NCBI GenBank assembly: GCA_028277985.1
Contig: JANQFG010000216.1
Location: 1-51,857 of the forward strand
DNA: 51,857 nucleotides
From: a bacterium
Lineage (GTDB): Bacteria > Desulfobacterota > DSWW01
Reading direction: 5' to 3'
The translations under genes and the position numbers were made by a program. Shown piece by piece: positions 1 to 8,485 of this stretch. Each line of letters begins with the position of its first letter. Positions within the stretch are counted from its first letter, which is position 1. A model generated the notes under the pieces. The model searched no databases. It was not told the origin of the DNA and saw nothing but the letters and a program-made list of their open reading frames with translations.

Positions 1-190
1 CTGGTTCTCTTTGAGGCGGCTACCTCGTTGAAAAAAGAGTAACCTACCTCTTGGGGTCATCCTTTTCTATTCTGTGGCTATAGCAGACTACAAAGTCGCT
101 CCAACCAAATCGGGGAGGGAAATCCCAACCTCAGCCAAGCACTGAAGCTCTAACCAGCGAGATAGCGAATGCTTCGGTTGGTCCCGCCCA

Positions 191-354
191 AGCGGTACTG
201 GGCTCTAGAAGAGAAGAAGGAAAGTCGCCCTGCTAAAATCGGTGAGGGAACCCGAAACCCCATCCGAGGACTGGGGCCTTGGTCAAAGAGAACAGCGACG
301 GTGTGTGTGTTCAGTGAGCTAGCGGTACTGGACTGGAGAAGAAAAAAAAGAAAG
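191..354. repeat. Imperfect direct repeat, two copies of about 34 bp
   Basis: Both copies (191-224 and 321-354) begin AGCGGTACTGG and continue with a purine-rich AGAAGA/AAGAA tail. They are 130 bp apart and roughly 80% identical by eye. The second copy runs into the base of the amt terminator hairpin. No function is evident. A decayed RNA gene or an old duplication is possible. Confidence 0.45.
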
Positions 355-382
355 GAGAGGCGCCCGTGAAAAACGCCTCTCC
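340..382 (-). terminator. Rho-independent terminator of glnK-amt
   Basis: A perfect 9-bp stem, GGAGAGGCG (354-362) with CGCCTCTCC (374-382), has an 11-nt loop. On the minus strand it is followed by a T-rich run (complement of the A-rich 340-353). It lies about 75 bp beyond the amt stop codon and is correctly oriented for that gene. Confidence 0.8.
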
Positions 383-458
383 ATTGTGATGAAGACGGGA
401 TGGGATGTGTGGGGCGACGGAGACCAAGAGAACCGAAACGTGACAGAGATCGCACGCA

Positions 459-1760
459 CTATTGGAGCATGAAGGCCCGCTCGCCGTGGGTGGCGCTGTC
501 CAGCCCCTGGATCTCGTCTTCATCGCTCACCCTCAACCCGCCGGTTGCGACCTTGGTGATCGAAGCCAGGACAAAGGTGGCAACAGCTGCATAAGCGATG
601 GTCGCAACAACACCGACCAACTGGATGATGACCTGGTTCGGGTTCCCGTAGAGAAGACCGGTGCCCGCCTCATTGACTGCGGGGTTTGCGAAGATACCGG
701 TCGCTATGGCGCCCCAGATGCCGCAGATGCCGTGCACGCCGAAAGCATCCAAGGAATCATCGAAGCCCATTTTCGGTTTCAGGACCGCTACGCCCAGGTA
801 GCCGAGCAGGCCGGATCCGATGCCGATGGCAAAAGCACCGAAGAGATCGACAAAGCCCGCTGCCGGCGTGATTCCGACCAGACCGGCCACCAGCCCCGAT
901 GCAAGGCCAAGGAGTGTCGGCTTCTTCTGGACCATCCATTCCACGAACATCCAGGTCAGTGCCCCTACACACGCGGATGTGTTCGTGACCAGGAACGCGG
1001 AAGCGGCAATGCCGTCGGAGGCGAGCTGGCTGCCGGCGTTGAAGCCGAACCAGCCGAAGAGGAGCATGGCGGCGCCGGCCGAGGTCAGCACGATGCTCGA
1101 AGGGAATATCGTCTCCTTTCCGTAGCCTCTCCTCTTGCCGAGCATGATCGCGAGAACCAGTCCCGAGACGCCGGCGTTGATGTGAACCACGGTCCCTCCG
1201 GCGAAATCAAGGGCACCGTGGTTGCCCATCCATCCCCCTCCCCACACCCAGTGGCACACGGGGGAATAGACGAAGATCAACCAGAGGGTTGCAAAGACCA
1301 GCCAGGAAGAGAACTTCATTCTCTCCACCACGGATCCGCTGATCAGGGCGACTGTGATGCCGGCAAAGGTCATCTGGAAGACGATGAACAGGTAGGCCGG
1401 GATGGTGCCGGACAGGTCGTTGACACCGATGCCGTTCAGGAAGGCGTGGGACAGGCTGCCCACGACTCCGGCCACGTCCGGGCCGAAAGCGAGGGTATAC
1501 CCGCAGATCATCCACAGAACGGACCCGATCACGTAGGAGGTGAAACTCAGTCCGATGGTGTTCAGCAGGTTCTTGGATCGCGACATTCCACCGTAGAAGA
1601 GTGCAAGCCCTACCGGGGTCATGAACATGACCAGCGCGGTCGCGACGATCATCCATGCCGTGTCCCCGGTATCCAGGGTCGCCTCTTCCCCGGCGAGGGC
1701 ATGGGTTGTCAACAGCAGAAGGAATACGACAAGACTCAGTACAATTCGTATGGACTTCAT
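459..1760 (-). CDS. amt: Ammonium transporter, Amt family
   Basis: This is a 433-residue inner-membrane ammonium channel that imports NH4+/NH3 under nitrogen limitation. The ATG at 1760 is chosen because GAGGT lies just upstream and it gives a clean signal sequence (residues 1-24, ending near ALAG) before the first membrane helix. The pore twin-histidine motifs are visible as GGTVVHINAGVSGL and FGVHGICGIWGAIATG. The rest is the usual eleven-helix pattern. The gene starts 16 nt after the P-II gene on the same strand, the classic glnK-amt pair in which P-II plugs the channel when nitrogen is plentiful. A hairpin terminator follows. Open frames on the opposite strand are shadows. Confidence 0.96.
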   Translation of the reverse strand: MKSIRIVLSLVVFLLLLTTHALAGEEATLDTGDTAWMIVATALVMFMTPVGLALFYGGMSRSKNLLNTIGLSFTSYVIGSVLWMICGYTLAFGPDVAGVVGSLSHAFLNGIGVNDLSGTIPAYLFIVFQMTFAGITVALISGSVVERMKFSSWLVFATLWLIFVYSPVCHWVWGGGWMGNHGALDFAGGTVVHINAGVSGLVLAIMLGKRRGYGKETIFPSSIVLTSAGAAMLLFGWFGFNAGSQLASDGIAASAFLVTNTSACVGALTWMFVEWMVQKKPTLLGLASGLVAGLVGITPAAGFVDLFGAFAIGIGSGLLGYLGVAVLKPKMGFDDSLDAFGVHGICGIWGAIATGIFANPAVNEAGTGLLYGNPNQVIIQLVGVVATIAYAAVATFVLASITKVATGGLRVSDEDEIQGLDSATHGERAFMLQ

Positions 1761-1776
1761 TTCTCTGACCTCCACC

Positions 1777-2115
1777 TCAGATGGCATCTTTGCCCTGTTC
1801 TTTGGTCCGTATGCGATAGGCCGCTTCGACGGGAAGGACAAAGACCTTTCCGTCTCCGATCTTCCCGGTGGATGCGTGCTCCAGGATCACCTCCACCACC
1901 TTGTCCACCATGTCGGCTTCGACAACGACCTCAACCTTCACCTTGGCCACAAAATCGACCGTGTATTCAGCGCCGCGGTAGATCTCCGAATGCCCCTTCT
2001 GGCGCCCGAATCCCTTGACCTCGCTCACGGTCATGCCCTTGATCCCGAGCGAGGAGAGGCCTTCTTTCAGGTCCTCCAGCTTGAACGGCTTGATGATCGC
2101 CTCTACTTTTCGCAT
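1777..2115 (-). CDS. glnK: Nitrogen regulatory protein P-II
   Basis: This 112-residue P-II signalling protein senses 2-oxoglutarate, ATP and ADP and controls the ammonium channel and nitrogen metabolism. The length is standard. The N-terminus MRKVEAIIKPFKLEDLKEGL is typical. The T-loop contains the uridylylatable tyrosine in RGAEYTVDF (Tyr51 region). The C-terminal signature GDGKVFVLPVEAAYRIRT is present. It is the first gene of a two-gene operon with amt. A sigma-54-like promoter lies about 50 bp upstream, which fits nitrogen control. The symbol glnK rests on linkage to amt; glnB is the alternative name for the same family. Confidence 0.95.
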   Translation of the reverse strand: MRKVEAIIKPFKLEDLKEGLSSLGIKGMTVSEVKGFGRQKGHSEIYRGAEYTVDFVAKVKVEVVVEADMVDKVVEVILEHASTGKIGDGKVFVLPVEAAYRIRTKEQGKDAI

Positions 2116-2455
2116 TTCGACCCTCCTTGTGGTTTGTTCTTGCGATCAGATCTACGACCTAGTACAAGAGCTGTGCCAGAGGCTTGGGAGAAGGGTCGTT
2201 GGGGTGTTACCCATTGAAATTGTTAAGAAAAAATGGGAAGAGGGCAGAATTTCCGGAGAGGATCCTTGAAATTCAAACAACATAAATGTGGGGATTCATC
2301 AATTTTGCTACGGAATTGTGGTTTTCTTCGCGGCGGCTTTCTGCTCGTGAATTCTGCCACCGAACCGATGGTCTGGAAGAATGGATTGGCTTGGTCGCGA
2401 GGCGTGCGAGATTCGCCGGGGCCGTTTTTCGTTCAGAAGATGAGGGAGACGCTAC
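2116..2455. other. Intergenic region between glnK and a divergent short ORF
   Basis: This 340-bp gap holds the sigma-54-like promoter of glnK (2164-2178, minus strand) and the ribosome site GAGGGAG just before the plus-strand ORF at 2456. I see no RNA gene or repeat in the remainder. Confidence 0.5.
2164..2178 (-). promoter_or_regulatory. Sigma-54-type promoter of glnK-amt
   Basis: The minus strand reads TGGCAC-AGCTC-TTGT, matching the -24 element perfectly. The -12 element TTGC has one mismatch (C to T), and spacing is correct. Transcription would start near 2152, leaving a leader of about 37 nt before the glnK start. Sigma-54 control of glnK-amt is well established in Proteobacteria. No clear NtrC site was found. 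Confidence 0.6.
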
Positions 2456-2779
2456 ATGGAGCTCAACAGGAGAGTGCCGGTTCTTTTCGGCCTCATACTG
2501 ATCCTGTTTGCCGGCTGCGGATCTGACGACCCGGAGAGCGCAACGCCTTCCGGGACTACGCCTGCGATTCCTTCGGGAGAGTCTTACACGACCACGCCTT
2601 TTGCAGCCGACTACGAGATCCGACTCCAGTCATTCGCCAAATACCACGCTGCGCGATGTGAGCAGGTGGAAGGGCCCTACGATGCTGCGGCTTGCCTGGC
2701 CTATACGGGAGACGAGCCGGTGTTCCCCTATTTCTTGCCCTTCTTCTTCCCCAGCTCCTTCTGCTTCAGATCCTTGTAG
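2456..2779 (+). CDS. Short lipoprotein, probably a truncated gene
   Basis: This 107-codon frame has a strong ribosome site (GAGGGAG, 7 nt before ATG) and a clear lipoprotein signal peptide with lipobox FAGC (Cys20). A secreted-looking segment with two more cysteines follows. The frame then runs 52 bp into the 3' end of the convergent aldolase gene, and its last 20 or so residues (FPYFLPFFFPSS...) look like antisense read-through rather than protein. The likeliest reading is the 5' remnant of a lipoprotein gene whose 3' part was lost when the aldolase segment was joined to it. A genuine small lipoprotein is possible. I do not recognise the family. Confidence 0.45.
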   Translation: MELNRRVPVLFGLILILFAGCGSDDPESATPSGTTPAIPSGESYTTTPFAADYEIRLQSFAKYHAARCEQVEGPYDAAACLAYTGDEPVFPYFLPFFFPSSFCFRSL

Positions 2780-3633
2780 AGCTCGTAAGCCTGCTTCGGC
2801 TTCATCTTGTCATGCACAACCTTGCCGACCGCCTTGATCATGGCGATGGGGGCGTCGGACTGGAAGATGTTCCTGCCCATGTCGACTCCGGAGGCGCCCT
2901 GGTCCACCGCATTGTAGGCCATGGTCAGCGCGTCCAGCTCGGGCAGCTTCTTGCCTCCGGCCATGACGATCGGTACGGGGCAGGATGAGGTGACCGTATC
3001 GAACCCGTCCGGAATGTAGTAGGACTTGACGAAGTGAGCGCCCAGCTCGGCGCACATCCGGCAGGCGAGCCGGAAGTAGCGGGCATCTCGAGCCATGTCT
3101 TTGCCGACCGCCGTGACGGCCAGCACCGGAATCCCGTATTGGTTTCCCAGGTCCACGAGCTGGGTCATGTTTTCGATCGACTGGGTTTCGTACTCGCCGC
3201 CGATGAAGACCTGCACGGCAAGGGCGGACACGTTCAGCCGAGTCGCGTCCTCCATGTCCACGGCAAGCCTTTCGTTCGAGAGCTCTTTCAGGATGCTCGG
3301 GCCGCCGCTGGCCCGAAGAACGATCGCCTTGGTGAATGATGATGGTATGACCGTCCGCAGAATTCCCCGGGTAAGCATGAGGGCATCCGCATGCGGGAGA
3401 AGAGGGACGATGGACAGGTCGATCCGTTCGAGTCCCGTGGTCGGGCCCTGAAAGTATCCATGATCCACGGCGAGCATGACGGTCCGGCCCGACTTCGGGT
3501 TGAAAATACGTGCCAGCCGGTTCTGCATGCCCCAATCCAGCGATCCCGACCCCTTGAGAAAGAACCCGTTGGTCTTCTGGGGAACCTCTGTGAAAAAGTC
3601 TTTTGCCTCTTTTCCCTTGTCCGCCTCTGGCAT
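2728..3633 (-). CDS. lsrF: LsrF-like class I aldolase/thiolase
   Basis: This 301-residue TIM-barrel class I (Schiff-base) aldolase closely resembles LsrF, the enzyme that in enteric bacteria cleaves phosphorylated autoinducer-2 (P-HPD) with CoA. Long motifs are shared, such as GSGSLDWGMQNRLARIFNPK, AVDHGYFQGPTTGLERID and DQGASGVDMGRNIFQSD. The Schiff-base lysine is Lys203 in AHFVKSYYIPDGF, the same number as in E. coli. The start has an AGGAG site. The lysine-rich tail KELGKKKGKK is unusual. No lsrACDB transporter or LsrG is present, but an FGGY kinase and MtnA/MtnP occur within 10 kb. It may therefore act on another C1-phosphorylated ketose (for example from methylthioribose or 5-deoxyribose); that part is inference. 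Confidence 0.85.
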   Translation of the reverse strand: MPEADKGKEAKDFFTEVPQKTNGFFLKGSGSLDWGMQNRLARIFNPKSGRTVMLAVDHGYFQGPTTGLERIDLSIVPLLPHADALMLTRGILRTVIPSSFTKAIVLRASGGPSILKELSNERLAVDMEDATRLNVSALAVQVFIGGEYETQSIENMTQLVDLGNQYGIPVLAVTAVGKDMARDARYFRLACRMCAELGAHFVKSYYIPDGFDTVTSSCPVPIVMAGGKKLPELDALTMAYNAVDQGASGVDMGRNIFQSDAPIAMIKAVGKVVHDKMKPKQAYELYKDLKQKELGKKKGKK

Positions 3634-3782
3634 TGTCTCTTCTCCTTGCCCTTTGTAAGGAATTCTAGCGTTCGGTTCGTGACAGGGAGAGCATATTCCA
3701 AGGGTGCGCCGATTTCAACAGATCCCGGGTCCGGCAAATGGGATGGCTTCTGCGCTCAACCACCGAAGGGGCAGCGAGCAGA

Positions 3783-5744
3783 TCACGGGGACTCCGGCCG
3801 GTACCAGATGGGTGAAGTCCAGGCGCGTTCCTGGATCGTCTTGTCGATTGCAGGATCCGTGCAGTGACCCGGACGCTCCTCGGCGGGCAGGCGGATGCAG
3901 TCGTAGGTGTTCCATCGACACGTCGGGTTTTCCAGGACGCGGGCATAGTAGAAGGCCCGGTCACCCGGATCGAATTCCGGATCGGTCCAGACCGTGCAGA
4001 GTGTGTCGAAACCCTCGCCCGTGGCCGCGCAAGTGTCTAGATTCACGCTCGCCCCATTGTTCGGGTTTCCCGCCACGTCGAAAACCTTCTGGATCGCCTC
4101 CCCATCGGCATTCAGCCATCCCTTGATGATCTGGACACGCTGGAGAGGCGTCCCCCGGCTCTGTCCAAGATCCGACTCCCGCATGGCGAGAACCGCGAAA
4201 CGGGGTGCGTCGGCACCTTCCGGCCTTGGAGGCAGGTCGCCGCCCATGGCAGTTCCCCCCTGGTAGCCTGTCTCCACGAAACCAGGGTCCTCGCAGAGGC
4301 TTGGCGGGTAGTCCCAGCCCCCAAAGAAGCGTACAACCATCCGTGGGCCGCTCGTCCCGAAGACCTCCCGTCTCTTGAGGGCCGAAAAGATGGCGTCCCT
4401 GGAGTTCTCCTCGGCCCAGACCGCCGCAAGCCCCCCGGGATTGTTCAGGATCAGGTTGGATGCGGATCGCTCCTCCGGGTCGTCGTCCCGCCATCCGTGG
4501 TGGCCCTGGTATCGGTCCTCCTCTACGGCCCCGGCTGCAGCATTGTGCGTATCCGTACTCGCAATCATGCCCAATCGGTAAGGATTCACACCGAGCCGAT
4601 CTTCTTCTTTGAGCCCTTCCAGCAACACATTTCGGACGAAATCGAGTCGGGATACGCATCCGAGTCGGGTCGCACCCAGCGAGCCGGTGCCTTCACCGCA
4701 ATCCGGGGATTCGGGCGATCGGATTTTCTCGAAGTCACACAGCTCGTCCGGCTCGCCGAGGACGCCTTCGAGGCCGTTCCTACACTCCATATCGCCCTTG
4801 TGCTGAAAGACCTCGACCAACGGTTCCGCTCTGCTCCGCAGCGAGGCAAGCTCCTGCTCCTCACCGATCGTTTCAGCTCCCGGGTAGTCCGGAAAGAAGG
4901 CGTTCCCGTTGCTTTCGTTCGAATTGTGAGGGATCGCAAGTACGTCGCAGTCCTCTGTTTCCTCAAGGCAGGTCCGCTCCAGTTCCTTCCACAGTCCTTG
5001 AAGCGTCGGTTGGTCTACGTAAGAGATCGGCAGATCCGGTACACTCGCATTTCGGAAGATCACGTTTCGGTGAAGATTGCTGATGCCGGGCACGCCCGTG
5101 TATTCGTATCCTACGAAGGCTGTAAAGGAACAATCCGACGAGCGATCATATGCGTCCTGTGCCGCCCCACGGACCCTCGCCCAGACGCTGCCTGCCAGGG
5201 CAGGGCAATCGACCCGGCCCGGACCGCATACGTCTGCGAGACGTTTCGGATTCGGAAGGTAGAGCTGGTTCGCCATGGCAATGGTGCTGAGTGCGTTGCC
5301 CTGCCGGAAGAAGACACAGGTGAGCGCATCGTACGCTTCCGATCCGGGAGTCACACACGCCTCGACTTCCGCGAAGAACTCGGCGTGGTCCGTCACTGCC
5401 GCGAAATCGAGCGGGCGCTCGAGCTGGATCGTCCGTGTTCCCTGTCCGTTCTCTTCGAGATGGGTCAGCGGAATCGGCTCGCCTCTGGCAAAGCGGTAGG
5501 CATCTGCCGGGGTGGTTCGGACGTCCCAGATCCACGCATCGAAGGAGAGTGCGGTGTGAATGTGGAGATCGCCGAAGTAGACATTCCTCGAAGGGTTGAA
5601 CTGCGAACAGGGCTCACGCTCTTCACTGTATTCCCTGGGAGTATCCTTCGGTTCGACGGCAGGAGGCGGGTCCTCGCTGCCGCATGTCCAAAGGGATGCC
5701 GCAAGGACTGCAGAAAGGATGAACAGGAACCAGATGCGGGCCAT
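3783..5744 (-). CDS. DUF3604 family secreted PHP-like protein
   Basis: This 653-residue exported protein belongs to the DUF3604 family. The start at 5744 is preceded by AGAGGAG and yields a signal peptide ending at TCGSEDPPP. The cysteine suggests a lipoprotein, but LWTC is a weak lipobox. PHP-type metal-binding motifs are visible: YFGDLHIHTALSF near residues 57-68 (His61, His63) and FAAVTDHAEFF. The family is thought to be related to PHP phosphoesterases, but its substrate is unknown. The gene lies 34 bp downstream of a parvulin gene on the same strand. The parvulin-DUF3604 pair recurs in other bacteria and suggests dedicated folding of this exported protein. Confidence 0.88.
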   Translation of the reverse strand: MARIWFLFILSAVLAASLWTCGSEDPPPAVEPKDTPREYSEEREPCSQFNPSRNVYFGDLHIHTALSFDAWIWDVRTTPADAYRFARGEPIPLTHLEENGQGTRTIQLERPLDFAAVTDHAEFFAEVEACVTPGSEAYDALTCVFFRQGNALSTIAMANQLYLPNPKRLADVCGPGRVDCPALAGSVWARVRGAAQDAYDRSSDCSFTAFVGYEYTGVPGISNLHRNVIFRNASVPDLPISYVDQPTLQGLWKELERTCLEETEDCDVLAIPHNSNESNGNAFFPDYPGAETIGEEQELASLRSRAEPLVEVFQHKGDMECRNGLEGVLGEPDELCDFEKIRSPESPDCGEGTGSLGATRLGCVSRLDFVRNVLLEGLKEEDRLGVNPYRLGMIASTDTHNAAAGAVEEDRYQGHHGWRDDDPEERSASNLILNNPGGLAAVWAEENSRDAIFSALKRREVFGTSGPRMVVRFFGGWDYPPSLCEDPGFVETGYQGGTAMGGDLPPRPEGADAPRFAVLAMRESDLGQSRGTPLQRVQIIKGWLNADGEAIQKVFDVAGNPNNGASVNLDTCAATGEGFDTLCTVWTDPEFDPGDRAFYYARVLENPTCRWNTYDCIRLPAEERPGHCTDPAIDKTIQERAWTSPIWYRPESP

Positions 5745-5778
5745 CACTTCTCCTCTGTATATTTCGCGGGATGACGGG

Positions 5779-6666
5779 TCAGGTGGACGGATTCGTGCCG
5801 CTCGTGAGAGCGACGGAGTCCTCCCTGTCGTCCTCATCCTCGATTCGGATCTCGTAACGATCGCTCATACGCCGGATGCCGGTACGCATTGCCTCCTTTC
5901 TCCGAATGGTCATCAGACGCTCCCTCACCTGCGATCGCGCTTCTTCAAAGGCCGGTTCGGCAGCCTCTGTCCTGGCAGTGATGCGAACGAGATGAATCCC
6001 GAAGCTCGATTCGATCGGTCCGCACCAGGTGTCTTCGGGCAACCCGGCAAGGCGATCTGCAAAAGAGCCGCCGAAGAGAGCGGCCAGTTCCCTTTCGGTC
6101 TTTCGTACGAAACGTGATCCATGGATAAAAGGATTCCCGAGTTCCTTCGGATCGGTTCCGGCGGACAGGCTGTCGAGGATAGTCTGGGCCTCACGGGTCA
6201 ACGCTGCCGTCGGACGGTTCCGGGCCAGGAAGACGTGGACCAAGGAAATCCGGCCTTCCTGTACGAAAAGGTTTCGATTTTCCCGGAAATACTGCCGTAG
6301 CTCCTCTTCGGCCGGTTCGGGTGCCGGGGCCAGGCCTTCCACCAGAAACCCCATTTTCTGAATGAGTCGACGGCGCACGATCGGGTCCCCCTGGTCCAGT
6401 CCGATGCGCAGTGCTTCGCGGAGCAGGACTTCGTCCTGGAAGAGACTGTCGATCAGTGCGGATTCCTCCTCGGTCGTGGGAGGAACACCGGTCCGACGGA
6501 GGTGGTCCCGGCGCAGCCCTTCCACGTGTGCACGGGAGATCGTGATGAGGTGTTCTTTCGGGGCGACCTCCCTGTAGACCAGGAAGACAGCGAAGCCGAC
6601 TGCCGTGAAGTGCAGGAGGGGCTGCCTGCACCACTTTCTCAACCTGTAGGCGATCCGCTCGATCAT
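5779..6666 (-). CDS. Parvulin-type peptidyl-prolyl isomerase, membrane-anchored
   Basis: This 295-residue protein has a single N-terminal membrane anchor (about residues 17-33), a SurA-like helical N-domain and a parvulin (PpiC) rotamase domain from about residue 130 (GRISLVHVFLAR through GPIESSFGIHLVRI). The start at 6666 was chosen for the AAGGAA site and the basic-then-hydrophobic N-terminus; a longer frame upstream lacks both. It should act in the periplasm on proline-containing clients. It is upstream of and probably co-transcribed with the DUF3604 gene, which may be its client. It resembles the companion isomerase usually annotated in DUF3604/HupE clusters. Confidence 0.85.
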   Translation of the reverse strand: MIERIAYRLRKWCRQPLLHFTAVGFAVFLVYREVAPKEHLITISRAHVEGLRRDHLRRTGVPPTTEEESALIDSLFQDEVLLREALRIGLDQGDPIVRRRLIQKMGFLVEGLAPAPEPAEEELRQYFRENRNLFVQEGRISLVHVFLARNRPTAALTREAQTILDSLSAGTDPKELGNPFIHGSRFVRKTERELAALFGGSFADRLAGLPEDTWCGPIESSFGIHLVRITARTEAAEPAFEEARSQVRERLMTIRRKEAMRTGIRRMSDRYEIRIEDEDDREDSVALTSGTNPST

Positions 6667-6896
6667 TTCTGTTCCTTGCTGGGGTTTCTGCCTTGACGGA
6701 CGGGATACGGTGTGAAGAGGCCTTGTGACACAGGCCGTCCAACTATCTATCATAATCGCACTCATCCGTGCCAGTGCCCTCGGCGAGGACGTGACTCATC
6801 CGGACCTCCTTATGGGAGTTCTCCTTGCTCCCCGGGGCCTGGATCTGATATCTAGGGTGACGGCAGGGAAGGGCTTTCCAACAAGGGGAAGTGTGG

Positions 6897-7337
6897 GTGC
6901 GCATAGAACGTTCGTCACGACTCCAGGCGCCTGTAAGCGAGGTGTTCGCCTATATAGCAGACTTTCGAACCCTGAAGGAGTACAATCCCTCCATACGTCA
7001 AGTCCGTCCCCTCACCTCGGGGCCCCCGCAAAAAGGGAGCCGCTTCGAACTTGAGTTGTCCATGTTTGGAACGACTCTGCGTCCGGTCTTGACCGTTACG
7101 GACCTGAAGGAAAACGAGCGGATCGCCACCAGCCTGGACGCCTTTATCCCCGCCGTTGAGAGCAGGATCTTTCGTGCCGAGGGGAACGAAACGCTCCTTG
7201 TGTTTACCATCGAGTTCAACTCGGGCTGGCCGCTTCTAGGATCCTGGGTGGATCGCCTGCTCGCGAGCGTTTTCGCAGAACCGCAGGCAGATATGGAGAT
7301 CCGGCTCCTGGAAGAGCGTTTCCGGGCTCGGCCGTAG
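6897..7337 (+). CDS. SRPBCC (START/Bet v1-like) family protein
   Basis: This is a roughly 146-residue hydrophobic-ligand-binding fold. The family pattern is visible as RIERSSRLQAPVSEVFAYIADF followed by LKEYNPSI and a long C-terminal helix (LLGSWVDRLLASVF...LLEERF). I chose GTG at 6897, which sits 7-8 nt after AAGGGG and gives the usual short N-terminus. GTG at 6891 is an alternative two codons earlier. It stands alone between divergent parvulin and methylthioribose genes. The ligand or cofactor is unknown. The family includes polyketide cyclases, lipid-transfer proteins and toxin-like proteins, so no reaction is assigned. Confidence 0.8.
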   Translation: MRIERSSRLQAPVSEVFAYIADFRTLKEYNPSIRQVRPLTSGPPQKGSRFELELSMFGTTLRPVLTVTDLKENERIATSLDAFIPAVESRIFRAEGNETLLVFTIEFNSGWPLLGSWVDRLLASVFAEPQADMEIRLLEERFRARP

Positions 7338-7352
7338 CGCGCAGCTTGCGTG

Positions 7353-7379
7353 TTGACATCTCTCGGTCGGCCATAATAC
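7353..7379 (+). promoter_or_regulatory. Candidate sigma-70 promoter of mtnA-mtnP
   Basis: TTGACA (7353-7358) is a perfect -35. The -10 is weak: TAATAC at 7374-7379 after a 15-bp spacer. It lies about 50 bp upstream of the mtnA start. It is assigned by eye only. Confidence 0.4.
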
Positions 7380-7425
7380 AAGAGATGGTTTGTTTTTCTA
7401 GAAACGAGTTCGTCGGAGATAAAGC

Positions 7426-8475
7426 ATGATCGAAACGATGCGTTGGAACGAGGGTTTTGTGGAACTGGTGGATCAGACGCTTCTGCCTTCCGAGCTGGTT
7501 TACAAGGATTGCCGGCAGGTGGAGGACATTGCAGAGGCGATCGAGAGCCTGCGGGTTCGGGGTGCGCCCGCCATCGGAATCGCAGGGGCCTTTGGTGTTG
7601 TCCTCGGGGCGGGAGAGATCCAAGAGGACGACCCGGATGCCTTCCTTGCGCAACTGGAGAAGAAGTTCGATCGTCTTGCGGCCACACGGCCCACGGCCGT
7701 GAACCTCTTCTGGGCGCTTTCAAGAATGCGGAAAGTGACCGAGGAGTCTCGGGGCCTGAGCGTCGAGGAGATCCGAGGCCGGCTGCTGGACGAGGCGCTG
7801 AGAATGCAGCAGGAGGACAAGGAGATCTGCCGTAAGATGGGGTCCAATGGGTCGGAGTTGCTGAAGGACGGGATGACCGTCCTGACCCATTGCCATGCCG
7901 GCGGGCTGGCTACGGCGGATTTCGGAACGGCCCTCGGGGTGATCTACGCGGCCAAAGAGAAGGGGAAGAAGATCCACGTGTTTGCCGATGAGACCCGACC
8001 TCTCCTGCAGGGCGCGAGACTCACCGCCTGGGAACTGATGCAGAATGGGATCGAAACGACCCTGATCAGCGACAACATGGCGGCCTGGGTGATGAGCCGA
8101 GGTCGGATCGACTGTGTCATCGTGGGCGCCGACCGTGTCGCCCGGAACGGGGACGTGGCGAACAAGATCGGTACCTACGGAGTCGCCATATCCGCCAGGG
8201 CACACGGTATTCCCTTTTATGTGGCCGCCCCTTTCTCGACGATCGACAGAAATCTGCCCAGCGGAGAAGACATCCCGATCGAGGAACGCCATTCCGAGGA
8301 GATCACCTCGTTGGCCGGAAAGAAGATCGCACCCGAATCGGTGCACGTCTACAACCCTGCCTTCGATGTCACGCCCCACACGTATGTAACGGCCATCATC
8401 TCCGAGATGGGGATCGCCGAAGCCCCTTACGAGGAGGCCTTTGAGCGATGGGCGAAGTCAAAGGGCCTGGAATAG
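7426..8475 (+). CDS. mtnA: S-methyl-5-thioribose-1-phosphate isomerase
   Basis: This 349-residue enzyme converts 5-methylthioribose 1-phosphate to 5-methylthioribulose 1-phosphate in methionine salvage. The family is homologous to eIF2B. The catalytic cysteine and aspartate of characterised enzymes correspond to Cys156 in LTHCHAGGLAT and Asp236 in VIVGADRVARNGDVANKIGTY. RVRGAPAIGIAGAFG is the typical N-terminal signature. A GGAG site precedes the ATG. It is followed 10 bp later by mtnP, so the pair converts methylthioadenosine to the ribulose phosphate. The downstream salvage enzymes (MtnB, MtnC/MtnW-X, MtnD) are not in this window. Related enzymes also act on 5-deoxyribose 1-phosphate, which would suit a genome with many radical SAM enzymes. 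Confidence 0.95.
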   Translation: MIETMRWNEGFVELVDQTLLPSELVYKDCRQVEDIAEAIESLRVRGAPAIGIAGAFGVVLGAGEIQEDDPDAFLAQLEKKFDRLAATRPTAVNLFWALSRMRKVTEESRGLSVEEIRGRLLDEALRMQQEDKEICRKMGSNGSELLKDGMTVLTHCHAGGLATADFGTALGVIYAAKEKGKKIHVFADETRPLLQGARLTAWELMQNGIETTLISDNMAAWVMSRGRIDCVIVGADRVARNGDVANKIGTYGVAISARAHGIPFYVAAPFSTIDRNLPSGEDIPIEERHSEEITSLAGKKIAPESVHVYNPAFDVTPHTYVTAIISEMGIAEAPYEEAFERWAKSKGLE

Positions 8476-8485
8476 GAGGAACGAT

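Larger units (their letters stand above)
1..458. other. Gene-free stretch downstream of amt
   Basis: I find no convincing coding region here. The short open frames have no ribosome site and no recognisable family. The supported contents are a hairpin terminator at 354-382 and an imperfect direct repeat (191-224 and 321-354). The base composition is purine-rich on the plus strand near 200-360. Confidence 0.6.

Noticed and set aside
1..340. Remnant of a 5S or other rRNA gene
   Set aside because: The phrase GGTACTGG-ACTGGAGA loosely recalls the 3' part of 5S rRNA, but flanking conserved helices are missing, so I do not call an RNA gene.
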